NCBI RefSeq assembly: GCF_900182815.1
Contig: NZ_FXUA01000003.1
Location: 620,001-684,000, forward strand
Length of the DNA stretch: 64,000 bases
Source of the DNA: Algoriphagus winogradskyi
GTDB lineage: Bacteria; Bacteroidota; Bacteroidia; Cytophagales; Cyclobacteriaceae
Reading direction: 5' to 3'
Positions 44,118-52,748 of the stretch are shown in pieces (the stretch's first letter is position 1; each line of letters opens with the position of its first letter). Under the pieces are notes generated by a model that made no database searches, was not told the DNA's origin, and saw nothing but the letters and a program-made list of their open reading frames with translations. The position numbers were made by a program, and so were the translations under genes.

Positions 44118-45134
44118 TCAGAGAATAGAATTTACGGAAACCAATGATTCTTTATTTTCAGCGATTTTAAGCGAATTCACAAGACTGCGGCCCATTCCAT
44201 CCCATTGCACTTTCATCTGATCGCCACTTTCTAAACTTATTCCAGCCCCGAAACTGAATGCTCCAGTACCGAAGAAATGTACGTGTCCTTGTAGCGGCTG
44301 TCGATGATCAGGATATTTAAAATGATGGTATTCCAGGTTAGCTAAGCTGTGCGCCATGTTGTTTTCACCGGTTTTTATGTCGGCTGACCATAGCACTTCT
44401 TCTCCGCGCGACACGCTAACATTTCCATTTAGATCGGAAAAATCATCAGAAAGAACAAGTTCTGGACCGATAGAGCAATTACGCAATTTAGAAGGTGCCA
44501 GGTAGAGGTAATTCTTCTTTTCCATTACATGATCTGAGAATTCATTACCTGTGGTAAACCCAATTCGTATTGGTTGACCTTTCCTATTTATAATATAAAC
44601 ACCAGCTATTTCCGGTTCTTCACCACCATCGTTTCCAAAAGCAGGAACATGCAATGCCTCACCATGTCCTTTTAGAATAGACCCAGTCCCTTTATAAAAC
44701 CATTCTGGCTGAATACCAATTTCTCCTTCGACAGGCTTCCCCCCATCCACTCCCCACTGATAAACCTTCATGCTGTCTGTCAATGCATTTCCTGCTTCGC
44801 TCTGATGCATGACATTTCGGTTCATCGCGCTACTGTAGTGTGTCAACCCTGTGCCAGAAACCATACAATTTGAAACTACATCTGGATTGTCAAATGACGG
44901 CAATAACCTCCAATCGCTTGTTCCAAAATAAACTTTATCGTAATCCAGCTTTTCATTAGAAAGTTGTTGATCCAAAAGGAGATGAATCGAAACCTCAGAA
45001 TCCATTGCTTTTAGTGCTAAGTGGTAAATGGAAGTAATTTCATCCACCAAAACCAGAAAAGGTTCTGCAACAACAGCTACTTTTCTTCCTTTTTCGGGGT
45101 GGGTTAGCTGTACTAATCGGGTTTTTTCTTTCAT
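44118..45134 (-). CDS. AraD1-family (FAH-fold) protein
   Basis: 338 residues. The FAH-like C-terminal fold carries YFGTSDWRLL, VSGTGLTHYSSA, PEIAGVYIINRKGQPIRIGFTTGNEFSDH (metal-binding Glu/Asp region) and GHVHFFGTGAFSFG. It corresponds to the AraD1/GguC group, proposed to act on 2-keto-3-deoxy sugar acids such as 2-keto-3-deoxy-L-arabonate (family knowledge, not shown here). It is last in an operon with the fused GlcD-GlcF-like dehydrogenase, whose stop is 28 bases upstream; together they suggest oxidation of a hydroxy or sugar acid. Confidence 0.82.
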   Translation of the reverse strand: MKEKTRLVQLTHPEKGRKVAVVAEPFLVLVDEITSIYHLALKAMDSEVSIHLLLDQQLSNEKLDYDKVYFGTSDWRLLPSFDNPDVVSNCMVSGTGLTHYSSAMNRNVMHQSEAGNALTDSMKVYQWGVDGGKPVEGEIGIQPEWFYKGTGSILKGHGEALHVPAFGNDGGEEPEIAGVYIINRKGQPIRIGFTTGNEFSDHVMEKKNYLYLAPSKLRNCSIGPELVLSDDFSDLNGNVSVSRGEEVLWSADIKTGENNMAHSLANLEYHHFKYPDHRQPLQGHVHFFGTGAFSFGAGISLESGDQMKVQWDGMGRSLVNSLKIAENKESLVSVNSIL

Positions 45135-45162
45135 TGTTTTTTGGATAAAAATATCATCTCAT

Positions 45163-48114
45163 TTAGTTGTTCAGCGCTTCCCACAAAATCTCTACAGGAT
45201 GTTTGGCTTTTCTGCCTGTCCCATCAGCGATCTGATGACGGCAGGAGGTTCCAGGAGCTGCAATGATAGTTTCTGCTTCTGCTTTTCTCACCGCTGGAAA
45301 GAGCACCAACTCTCCCACTTGCTGAGAAACCTCATAATGCTCAGCTTCGTAGCCAAAGCTTCCAGCCATTCCACAGCATCCACTTGGGATAGTTTCCACA
45401 GAGTAATTTACCGGCAAAGACAGCAACTTCTGCGTCCAAGTCATGGATGAAAGAGCTTTCTGGTGACAATGTCCGTGAAGTTTTATTTTCTGTGTTTTAG
45501 TTGTAAACAAATCTGATGTAATGTTTCCTGCAGCGATTTCTTGAGCCAAAAATTCATCGATCAGCTTCACATGAAACTTCAGTTTCTTTGCTCCCTCCAC
45601 CAATTCTTTCTTAACGATTCGAGGATATTCATCGCGGAAACTTAAGATAGCTGATGGCTCCAACCCAATCAGAGGCGTATTCCCATCAATCAGTTTATCA
45701 AAAATTGCCACGTTCGCTTCAGCATGCTTCTTAGCTTTTGGGAGCAAACCTTTAGAAAGAGCAGATCTTCCGCTTTCCTCATGATCTACAACTTTTACCT
45801 CATAGCCTAGCTTTTTCAGCAGAGAAATGGCTTTGATTCCTATTTCTGTATCATTATGGTTGGTAAATTCATCCACGAAGAAGTATATGGATTTGATTTG
45901 CTTAGCAGCTGCTGGAAGATTGTCATAGTTCCTCTTATACCACTTTCGCAAGCTTACCTTACTGATCTCCGGCAGGTTTCTTTTTGGGGCTACGCCCAAA
46001 ACAGACTTCATCATGCCTCCAGTAAGACTATTGCTCAACATGAAATTTGCCAGACCGCCAGTTTTAGCGCCAAGCTCATTTAACTCGTTGATGTAAGCAA
46101 AAGCTTTTGACCGAAGCGGAATACCATTAGCTTTTTGGTATTGATACAGGAATTCAGCTTTCATGCTAGACATGTCCACATTCGAAGGACATTCCGCCGT
46201 ACAGCCTTTGCAGGAAAGACACAAATCCATCGCTTCTTTGATCTCAGGATGGTTAAAGGCATTTTCCTTTTTGTCCATCGTGAGAAACTCACGCAAAGTA
46301 TTGGCCCGACCACGCGTAGTGTCTTTTTCATTTCGGGTAGCCATATAGCTTGGACACATGGTACCTCCTGAGCCAGGGAGTTTGCGACAGTCTCCAGACC
46401 CATTACATTTTTCTGCCAAGCGGAGAATCCCTCCAACATTGGAGAAATCCATGATGGTATCATGAGTAGGAGTTTCCATATCCGGCTCATAACGCAGAAA
46501 TTTATTCATGGGAGCTGCATCCACGATCTTCCCAGGATTGAAAATATTTTGTGGATCCCAGGAGAATTTGATCCTACGGAAAAGTTGGTAGTTTTTTTCA
46601 CCCACCATCAGCGGAATGAAAGCAGCTCGTACTCTACCATCTCCGTGCTCACCGGAAAGTGAACCTTGATACTTTTTTACCAACTCGGCAGAAGCTTTGG
46701 AAATCTGGTAAAACTCTTCCACATCCTTGGACTTTTTCAAATCCAAAATTGGTCTCAAATGTATCTCCCCAGCCCCTGCATGCGCATAATAAACAGGCTT
46801 TTGCTTAAACCCATCCATCATAGCTCCTACCTCATCAATGTAATTAGCTAGGTCTTCGATATCCACAGCAGTATCTTCAATACATGCTACAGCCTTTGCA
46901 TCGCCAGGAATATTTGCGAGTAGCCCCAATCCTGCTGAGCGAAGTGCCCAAGCGGTAGAAACCATCGCCGGCTCAATAATCGGATAAGCATAGCCAAGTC
47001 CAGTTGCTATCAGGTCGTCCACCAGCGCTTTGCCTTTAGCCATAGCTTCCTCCAGCGTTTGGCCGCGGAACTCCACCATCAAAATTGCCTCAGGATCTCC
47101 TTCAACGAAATACCGATTCTTGCTGTACTCTATACTTTCTTTCGTACAGTCCAAAATGATTTTATCCATCAACTCAACCGCAGTAGCAGGATGCTTCATG
47201 GCAGTTTGGGCTGAAACCATACTTTCGTGGATAGTCGCGAAATGCGCAGCTACGACGATTTCCACCGGTTCCGGAAGTGGATCAAGGCTGATTTTAATCT
47301 CCGTTGTGAAAGCCAAAGTCCCCTCAGAACCACTCAAAAGTTTACAGAAATTAAACTTTTCCTCCCCTTCAAAAATCTCAGCTTTCAGTAATTCATCTAC
47401 TGCATAGCCAGTATTTCTACGATGAATAGATTGTTTAGGGAATTGTGCATGAATCTCTTGTCGAGCTTCTTCATCACTTAATTCCTCAAATACTTTTCTA
47501 TAAATATCCCCTTCCAGTGATGGCAACTTAGTTTTTTCTTCAAACTCATCCTTTGTAAGCGCCTCAAACTTCACCGGATTTCCATCACTCAAAATCGTAT
47601 CTAAGGAAATGACTTTATCTCTTGTCACTCCATATACAATAGAGGTTGTACCTGAAGAGTTATTCCCCACCATTCCACCAATCATGGCTCGACTGGCCGT
47701 GGATGTGATTGGACTAAAGAATAATCCGTGAGGTTTCAGATAGCGATTCAGTTCATCCCTTACTACTCCAGGCTGCACTCGAACCCATCTCTCTTCCACA
47801 TTCAATTCCAAAATTTTTGTGAAATGCTTCGATACATCCACCACTATTCCATTCCCAACACATTGTCCAGAAAGTGATGTCCCAGCCGTTCTTGGAATCA
47901 GAGAAGTGCCATTTTTGGAGGCAAAAAGTATCAGCTTTTTTATATCTGATTCGGATTTTGGAAAAGCTACCGCCAAAGGCATCTCTCGATAAACGGAAGC
48001 GTCGGTGGCATAAAGGGTCTTCGTTAAAGAATCAACTTGCAATGTACCTTCCATCTGGGCAGAAAGATCTTGAAGCAACGGCAATAGGTTAGGTAGGCTT
48101 GAACTCATGCTCAA
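45163..48114 (-). CDS. fused FAD-binding and iron-sulfur oxidoreductase (GlcD-GlcF-like)
   Basis: 983 residues. Residues about 40-470 are a FAD_binding_4 plus FAD-oxidase C-terminal domain (IPRTAGTSLSGQCVG, GVVRDELNRYLKPHGLFFSPITSTASRAMIGGMVGNN). Residues about 540-660 hold two 4Fe-4S motifs (CLSCKGCTAECPSN and nearby GSGDCRK.. MCPSYMA), and the rest has CCG domains (CHQKALS, SGCCGMAGSFGYE). The fusion resembles D-lactate/glycolate-type dehydrogenases of Bacteroidota that feed electrons into the chain. The start could also be the ATG two codons further. It is first in an operon with the AraD1-family gene. Confidence 0.9.
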   Translation of the reverse strand: MSMSSSLPNLLPLLQDLSAQMEGTLQVDSLTKTLYATDASVYREMPLAVAFPKSESDIKKLILFASKNGTSLIPRTAGTSLSGQCVGNGIVVDVSKHFTKILELNVEERWVRVQPGVVRDELNRYLKPHGLFFSPITSTASRAMIGGMVGNNSSGTTSIVYGVTRDKVISLDTILSDGNPVKFEALTKDEFEEKTKLPSLEGDIYRKVFEELSDEEARQEIHAQFPKQSIHRRNTGYAVDELLKAEIFEGEEKFNFCKLLSGSEGTLAFTTEIKISLDPLPEPVEIVVAAHFATIHESMVSAQTAMKHPATAVELMDKIILDCTKESIEYSKNRYFVEGDPEAILMVEFRGQTLEEAMAKGKALVDDLIATGLGYAYPIIEPAMVSTAWALRSAGLGLLANIPGDAKAVACIEDTAVDIEDLANYIDEVGAMMDGFKQKPVYYAHAGAGEIHLRPILDLKKSKDVEEFYQISKASAELVKKYQGSLSGEHGDGRVRAAFIPLMVGEKNYQLFRRIKFSWDPQNIFNPGKIVDAAPMNKFLRYEPDMETPTHDTIMDFSNVGGILRLAEKCNGSGDCRKLPGSGGTMCPSYMATRNEKDTTRGRANTLREFLTMDKKENAFNHPEIKEAMDLCLSCKGCTAECPSNVDMSSMKAEFLYQYQKANGIPLRSKAFAYINELNELGAKTGGLANFMLSNSLTGGMMKSVLGVAPKRNLPEISKVSLRKWYKRNYDNLPAAAKQIKSIYFFVDEFTNHNDTEIGIKAISLLKKLGYEVKVVDHEESGRSALSKGLLPKAKKHAEANVAIFDKLIDGNTPLIGLEPSAILSFRDEYPRIVKKELVEGAKKLKFHVKLIDEFLAQEIAAGNITSDLFTTKTQKIKLHGHCHQKALSSMTWTQKLLSLPVNYSVETIPSGCCGMAGSFGYEAEHYEVSQQVGELVLFPAVRKAEAETIIAAPGTSCRHQIADGTGRKAKHPVEILWEALNN

Positions 48115-48170
48115 AAATAACCCGATGAGATGGATTTAAGGAAACGTTGGGGAAAAGAATTTGGAAATGT

Positions 48171-48202
48171 GCAATGTTCAATGGGCAATGCTCAATTCTC
48201 AA
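48171..48202. repeat. degenerate repeat (GCAATGTTCAATG type)
   Basis: GCAATG recurs with TTCAATG and CTCAATT at about 7-base period in the gap between the fusion dehydrogenase and the 48.2-kb gene. Function unknown. Confidence 0.45.
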
Positions 48203-48247
48203 AGCAAAACAACTTGTTGCTCCATGTTTGTAGCTAACATGAAAAAT

Positions 48248-48670
48248 TCAATCATCCTTTTCAAAAGTCTCTTTACTCCTTGCTACATCTCCGTTTGGAA
48301 AAATCATTCTTGTCTGTAGTTCATCTTCCCTTCCATTCAATTTAATTAAATAGTTGTAAGTATAAATTTTATCATAATCAAAAATTCGAAGAGTATCTCC
48401 AATAATCATCCATTTACCTTTTTTAAAAACGACCTCTTTTTCCCTTGCATTAACATCTGCCCAGTAAACTGTATCCTTTTTGAATTCATAATAAGCATTA
48501 TTCAAATAGAGTTCATTCACTTCAAGGATTTCATCTTGTTGAGCTTTTGGCGTAGCCTTAAATGCTGCAGAATTCACCAAATTGAAATTTGCTTCAGCAA
48601 ACGTCAAGGTCCATTTTCCAAGTAATGCACTAGGATCAATTAATAAAATCATTAAAAACAAAATTTTCAT
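48248..48670 (-). CDS. secreted hypothetical protein, lipocalin-like
   Basis: 140 residues. A signal peptide is likely (KILFLMILLIDPSALL). The mature part has a short GKWTLTF start and alternating strands (YYEFKKDTVYWADV, KKGKWMIIGDTLRIFDY), which recall lipocalin-like or DUF4488-type small beta-barrels of Bacteroidota. No catalytic motif is seen. It stands alone between AT-rich gaps. Confidence 0.6.
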   Translation of the reverse strand: MKILFLMILLIDPSALLGKWTLTFAEANFNLVNSAAFKATPKAQQDEILEVNELYLNNAYYEFKKDTVYWADVNAREKEVVFKKGKWMIIGDTLRIFDYDKIYTYNYLIKLNGREDELQTRMIFPNGDVARSKETFEKDD

Positions 48671-48841
48671 GTTTTTTCTTTTAGCTAAAAATCAAAATAA
48701 CAACTCATTATGAACAAGTTATATATTGATCAATTTAATAACAGATCGCAGAATATTTAATACTTAGTTAAATAAAAAATGTTAAAGGCAATAAACACCT
48801 AATTACTTAAACAAATTATTTCTTCATACTACAAAGTGTGA

Positions 48842-48870
48842 TCATTGAAAATTGAATTTGATAATTGAAT
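48842..48870. repeat. degenerate ATTGAA repeat
   Basis: ATTGAAAATTGAATTTGATAATTGAAT is built from a 6-9 base unit (A)ATTGAA. It lies 41 bases upstream of the YdcF-like gene. Confidence 0.45.
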
Positions 48871-48910
48871 CTTTCCCTCCTTTCTTTGCCTCAAACACTT
48901 AAATCAATTC

Positions 48911-49681
48911 ATGTTTTTCTATCTCTCCCAATTCCTGAGCTTTTTGGCAATGCCCTTGACCATTATCAGTTTGTTAATTGTAGTTGGGGCTCTATATGTG
49001 AAAAAGAAATGGGGCAAAAGAAGCCTTTGGACTGGGATCTTCTTGCTGTGGTTTTTCTCAAATCAATTTATCGCAAATCAAGCCATGCTAGCTTGGGAAC
49101 CGGATTTTAAAGACTTTAACGAGATTAAAAACCACGAAATTGGCATTGTTCTAACTGGCGTGACCAACCTGAGTAAAACCGCATACGATCGAACTTTCTT
49201 CAACAAAGGCGCAGATCGGATCACTCATGCCTTGCAACTTTATCGTGAGGGAAAAATCAAAAAAATATTGATCACTGGAGGCCAAGGACTCAATCCAGTC
49301 AACCCTCAATCGGAAGCTGAGCTTTTGCAGCGGTTCTTGCTTATGACTGGGGTTCCAGCAGAAGATGTAATGATCGAGGATAAATCCAAAAACACGCATG
49401 AGAATGCACTTTTCACGAAGACATTCTTAGAGCAAAAAGGAATAGATACGAATCAGGAATTCATACTTGTCACCTCAGCTTTTCACATGAAAAGATCCAA
49501 AGCCTGCTTCGATAAGGTCGGACTGCAAACATTAGCATTTCCAACAGACTATTACAGTAACGATACAAAATACGATATCCCGACTTTATTTTTCCCTGAT
49601 CCCTACTCCATCTTCATCTGGCACAAACTGGTAAAGGAATGGATTGGTATAGTTGTCTACACTGTAGTTGGGTACATTTAA
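48911..49681 (+). CDS. YdcF/ElyC-family DUF218 protein
   Basis: 256 residues. Two N-terminal transmembrane helices (about 4-28 and 38-60) precede a DUF218 domain: GIVLTGV (about 78-84), DRITHALQLYREGKIKKILITGGQG, EDKSKNTHENALF and LVTSAFHMKRSKACF. ElyC and SanA of the family act in cell envelope synthesis, probably on lipid-carrier metabolism or vancomycin sensitivity; the reaction is unclear. It stands alone on the plus strand. Confidence 0.88.
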   Translation: MFFYLSQFLSFLAMPLTIISLLIVVGALYVKKKWGKRSLWTGIFLLWFFSNQFIANQAMLAWEPDFKDFNEIKNHEIGIVLTGVTNLSKTAYDRTFFNKGADRITHALQLYREGKIKKILITGGQGLNPVNPQSEAELLQRFLLMTGVPAEDVMIEDKSKNTHENALFTKTFLEQKGIDTNQEFILVTSAFHMKRSKACFDKVGLQTLAFPTDYYSNDTKYDIPTLFFPDPYSIFIWHKLVKEWIGIVVYTVVGYI

Positions 49682-49746
49682 GGATTTGGTCTAATTCACC
49701 CATGATTAACCCCATTCTTAAAATAATGAGAATTGAAATTTCATGA

Positions 49747-49801
49747 TTTTATTACGTACTTTACGTAACGTGTTTCACGTAACGCTAAACACGTAATAAA
49801 A
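49747..49801. promoter_or_regulatory. inverted repeat with five ACGT cores upstream of the ATPase gene
   Basis: TTTTATTACGT (49747-49757) and ACGTAATAAAA (49791-49801) are perfect inverted arms. Between them lie TTACGTAA (49762-49769) and a nested ACGTG-TTT-CACGT (49768-49780). Five ACGT cores occur in 41 bases. The block ends 12 bases before the ATPase ATG, so it may be an operator or a 5' UTR structure. Confidence 0.6.
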
Positions 49802-49813
49802 CACCAAGTAATC

Positions 49814-50935
49814 ATGAAAGAACCCTTCAATCCATTCGTAATCAATACTTATCAAGGGAAAGACTATTTCTGTGACAGAGAAATTGATCTAGACATGCTC
49901 ATTTCTCATATAGAAAATGATAGAAATGTAGGGCTTTATGCATGGAGAAGACTTGGTAAATCAGCTCTAATCCATCGACTTTTTGAAGAATTAGAAACTT
50001 CCAAAGGGTTTGAAACGCTCTATATAGACTTGCTTGCTACCCAAAATATGGAGGAAGCAATACAAGCAATTGCTTCAGGTATTTATGAAAAATACGGTAA
50101 AACTACCTCAGGCATCAGTGCAAGCATCCAAAAACTACTTGCTTCTATCGGCGCAACAATTAATTTCAGCGCACTTTCTGGTTTACCGGAAATTACACTT
50201 GGAATAAATAAACCAGAGCAACCAAGCCAATCACTCAAGGCTTTGGGAGATTTTTTGATTTCCCGTAAAAAGAGAATAGTGATAGCTATCGACGAGTTTC
50301 AGCAAATCGCTGATTATGAAGGAGCAAAAGCGGAAGCTGTTTTTCGAACCTGGGTTCAGCAAATCCCTGAAGTTCGTTTTATCTTCAGCGGTAGTCACCG
50401 GACACTGATGGAATCTATGTTTACGGAGAAAAACCGTCCTTTTTATCAAAGTTCACAATTGGAATCGCTTCAACCCATAAAATTGGAAGCCTATACCGAA
50501 TTTATTTTAAAGCATTTCCAAGCTGTCAATAAAACCATTGAGCCAGATTCAATTGCGAAAATTTACACCTGGAGTCGTGGGCAAACTTACACAGTGCAGC
50601 TGGTCTGCAACCATCTTTTTGCCAATTTCAAAAAAGTAACTAATCCAGATGTGGACGTAGTATTTGACCAGATATTGAAGCAGCAGCAGGCGATTTTTGC
50701 CAATTTTCAAAAGATGCTTACACGAGCTCAGTGGAATGTCTTTCGGGCAATTGCTAAAGAAGAACCACTGCAAAATCCCCTTAGCAAGGACTTTATCCAA
50801 AAGCATAACCTGGGAGCAGCCAGCACAGTGAGTACGGCTTTGAAAGCTCTGGAAAAATTAGAACTGGTTATCAAAGACGAAGACAGTTACTTGGTACACG
50901 AAGTACAGCTGGCGAGATGGATGGCGAGTTTATAG
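49814..50935 (+). CDS. AAA ATPase (archaeal ATPase-like) with C-terminal winged helix
   Basis: 373 residues. Walker A is variant AWRRLGKSALI (about 38-48), Walker B is RIVIAIDEFQQI (about 155-166), and a sensor-1 segment IFSGSHRTLMESMF follows (about 192-205), as in the PF01637-type archaeal ATPases. Residues about 315-373 look like a winged helix (AASTVSTALKALEKLELVI). Related proteins are common in Bacteroidota and sit in accessory or defence regions, but no function is established. It converges on hipA with a 34-base gap. No partner effector is fused to it. Confidence 0.85.
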   Translation: MKEPFNPFVINTYQGKDYFCDREIDLDMLISHIENDRNVGLYAWRRLGKSALIHRLFEELETSKGFETLYIDLLATQNMEEAIQAIASGIYEKYGKTTSGISASIQKLLASIGATINFSALSGLPEITLGINKPEQPSQSLKALGDFLISRKKRIVIAIDEFQQIADYEGAKAEAVFRTWVQQIPEVRFIFSGSHRTLMESMFTEKNRPFYQSSQLESLQPIKLEAYTEFILKHFQAVNKTIEPDSIAKIYTWSRGQTYTVQLVCNHLFANFKKVTNPDVDVVFDQILKQQQAIFANFQKMLTRAQWNVFRAIAKEEPLQNPLSKDFIQKHNLGAASTVSTALKALEKLELVIKDEDSYLVHEVQLARWMASL

Positions 50936-50969
50936 CCTTTTTACTACCGATAACTGCCCCCCGCTCACA

Positions 50970-52271
50970 TCACACCAAAAGTGTGTTTTTTATCCCATCC
51001 CTTAGTGCAGAATCAACCCCGACTTCATCGGCAAATTCATTCCATCTATTTACAACTGATTTTACCTGAGCGATCTTTTCCTCAGGCTTTTTAATATTCA
51101 TCTTTCTAGCTACTTCCAGAAAATCAGCTTCATCAATCCCCTCCCTTTTACCGTTTACAGTCAAAGACTGTGAACTTACCCAGAGACTTCCAGGGCGATA
51201 TGCATAGCAAATATCATAGGCCGGTGACAGTGACCATTTTCCCCCTTGATCCATTAGGAAGGCAAAATTCTTGGTATGATCGTCGCAGTTTCTCGCCAAG
51301 ACATTAAACACCATCCGAGTAAACATCTGCTCCGCCTCGGGGTAAGAAAGCCTTAGCATTCGCATAGTTTCAAAAACCTGCTCATAACTGTAAAAACCAA
51401 CCTGATTAAAATCAAAATGACGGATGCCACATAAACTCTGCATATGGATTTTCTGACCATTATCCATTCTGTCGAATCGCTTCGTCATAAAGTGTGCCCG
51501 GCCATTCTCCTCCAGCAACCTGCATTCACTCATATCAATCCCAGCTGCTTTAGCCATTAAATAATAAGCCATTTCTACTCTCCCAAAACCCACAGTAGCA
51601 CCAAATTGAGAATCATGCACTCCATCAAATTTGATGATCCAGTAAGAAAATCCAGGTGGAGCTTTCACTTGGCCACTTTTTACTTCGCCTGTTTTTGTAT
51701 TGAATGCTATTACGGCCTTAGCACGCGCTCCACCTGCTGAAGTACCAATTTTGAGAATATCAGAAAGTGCAGATTGCTCCTCACTTGTCAAATTTGATTG
51801 GAAATCGGCTCTGGAGTTAAGGATTTTTCCCGCAATATTAACCAAGCTGTCAATTTCCAAAGAGCTTGCTTTCATAGCCTCAGACCGAAAAGAAGGCTTG
51901 ATTTCCAATGCCCCCACTCCTCGCTTTCCAATAAAACATAGTTGTTCGACAGGATTCAGGCTATCGATCGCTCGCCCGTTTTGAATTAACCAAGCGTTGA
52001 TGAGTTGATTTCCGTATTTGTCAGGCAGCATATCTGCCAGCAAACCTGGCAACCCTTTAAATGTGTCAAAAACATCGCCTCGGGATTTTCTGTTTTCAGG
52101 GAATTGGTAAATCCTTTTTCCTTGGTTCAATGGCATTTTAATAGGAGAAATATCGAGACCCGAGGAAAGGAAATTTTGGTCAAACTCAAAACTTCCCATT
52201 TGCTCAGAATCATCCCATAGGATAGCACCGGCAAGCTTATCCCAAATCCATATTTCGGCTGCTACTACCAC
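50970..52271 (-). CDS. hipA: HipA-family serine/threonine kinase toxin
   Basis: 433 residues, full length for HipA. The couple domain (residues 5-110, LAGAILWDDSEQ, PLNQGKRIYQFPENRK) precedes the kinase: GTSAGGARAKAVIAF (P-loop-like, about 177-191), FMTKRFDR (about 265-272), catalytic loop NVLARNCDDHTKNFAFL (about 320-336) and metal-binding YDICYAY. HipA kinases phosphorylate glutamyl-tRNA synthetase or other targets and cause growth arrest. All key residues appear intact. The start overlaps the end of the upstream hipB-like gene by 7 bases, the normal toxin-antitoxin organisation. Confidence 0.92.
   Translation of the reverse strand: MVVAAEIWIWDKLAGAILWDDSEQMGSFEFDQNFLSSGLDISPIKMPLNQGKRIYQFPENRKSRGDVFDTFKGLPGLLADMLPDKYGNQLINAWLIQNGRAIDSLNPVEQLCFIGKRGVGALEIKPSFRSEAMKASSLEIDSLVNIAGKILNSRADFQSNLTSEEQSALSDILKIGTSAGGARAKAVIAFNTKTGEVKSGQVKAPPGFSYWIIKFDGVHDSQFGATVGFGRVEMAYYLMAKAAGIDMSECRLLEENGRAHFMTKRFDRMDNGQKIHMQSLCGIRHFDFNQVGFYSYEQVFETMRMLRLSYPEAEQMFTRMVFNVLARNCDDHTKNFAFLMDQGGKWSLSPAYDICYAYRPGSLWVSSQSLTVNGKREGIDEADFLEVARKMNIKKPEEKIAQVKSVVNRWNEFADEVGVDSALRDGIKNTLLV
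50971..50992 (+). terminator. short terminator after the ATPase gene
   Basis: CACAC (50971-50975) pairs with GTGTG (50981-50985) around a 5-nt loop, followed by six T. It lies within the last codons of hipA on the other strand. Confidence 0.5.
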
Positions 52272-52600
52272 TCTAAAGGTGGGTCTTCTGCCGCCATACC
52301 ACTATTCCTGACGCGTTGACGTTCATGCTTCTTTTGAAGCTTGATATAAGTCATTGGACTTATTACAGGCTTTATTTCAAATGACTCTAGCCATTGTAAT
52401 TGATTAAGGGCTCTGAGCACCTGAATCAAAGTGATCAAATTCACCTTTTCACCACGCTCCAACAGACTCAGTGTGGATCTACTCACACCAGCTTCGGTCG
52501 CCAACTGATCCTGAGACTTGTTTTGCTCTATACGATGATGCTTGACAAAATCTCCTAGCTTTTGCAAAATTGCTAAATCGCTTATTTGATTATAATCCAT
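52265..52600 (-). CDS. hipB: HipB-like XRE antitoxin and operon repressor
   Basis: 111 residues. The XRE helix-turn-helix lies at about 12-70 (VKHHRIEQNKSQDQLATEAG, SRSTLSLLERGEKVN). A basic tail (KKHERQRVRNSG) ends with PPLEW, a C-terminal Trp like that of E. coli HipB. It should neutralise HipA and repress the operon by binding the repeats upstream (52636-52731). It overlaps hipA by 7 bases. The bacterial operator usually has four sites; here three clear sites are visible. Confidence 0.88.
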   Translation of the reverse strand: MDYNQISDLAILQKLGDFVKHHRIEQNKSQDQLATEAGVSRSTLSLLERGEKVNLITLIQVLRALNQLQWLESFEIKPVISPMTYIKLQKKHERQRVRNSGMAAEDPPLEW

Positions 52601-52635
52601 GACTTAAATATCATTCATTATCCATAAATATACGA

Positions 52636-52731
52636 CTTAATGAGTGATTTATAACACAAAAAAACAAATTTAGGAACGAATGATTAATCATTCATTAAAT
52701 AGATAAAAATAACTTAGTGAATGATTTATAA
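52636..52731. promoter_or_regulatory. HipB operator-like repeats
   Basis: CTTAATGAGTGATTTATAA (52636-52654) and CTTAGTGAATGATTTATAA (52713-52731) are near-identical direct repeats 77 bases apart. Between them GAATGATTAATCATTC (52678-52693) is a perfect palindrome sharing the GAATGATT core. They lie between the helicase stop and the hipB start. Confidence 0.65.
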
Positions 52732-52748
52732 GTCAATATTCTTATTTA

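Noticed and set aside
45163..48114. Fusion dehydrogenase considered as a misassembled or frameshifted pair
   Set aside because: One uninterrupted frame with both domains in the order known for fused GlcD-GlcF-type enzymes.
49747..49801. ACGT block considered as a CRISPR or integron att site
   Set aside because: Only inverted arms and no repeat-spacer structure; no integrase in the window.
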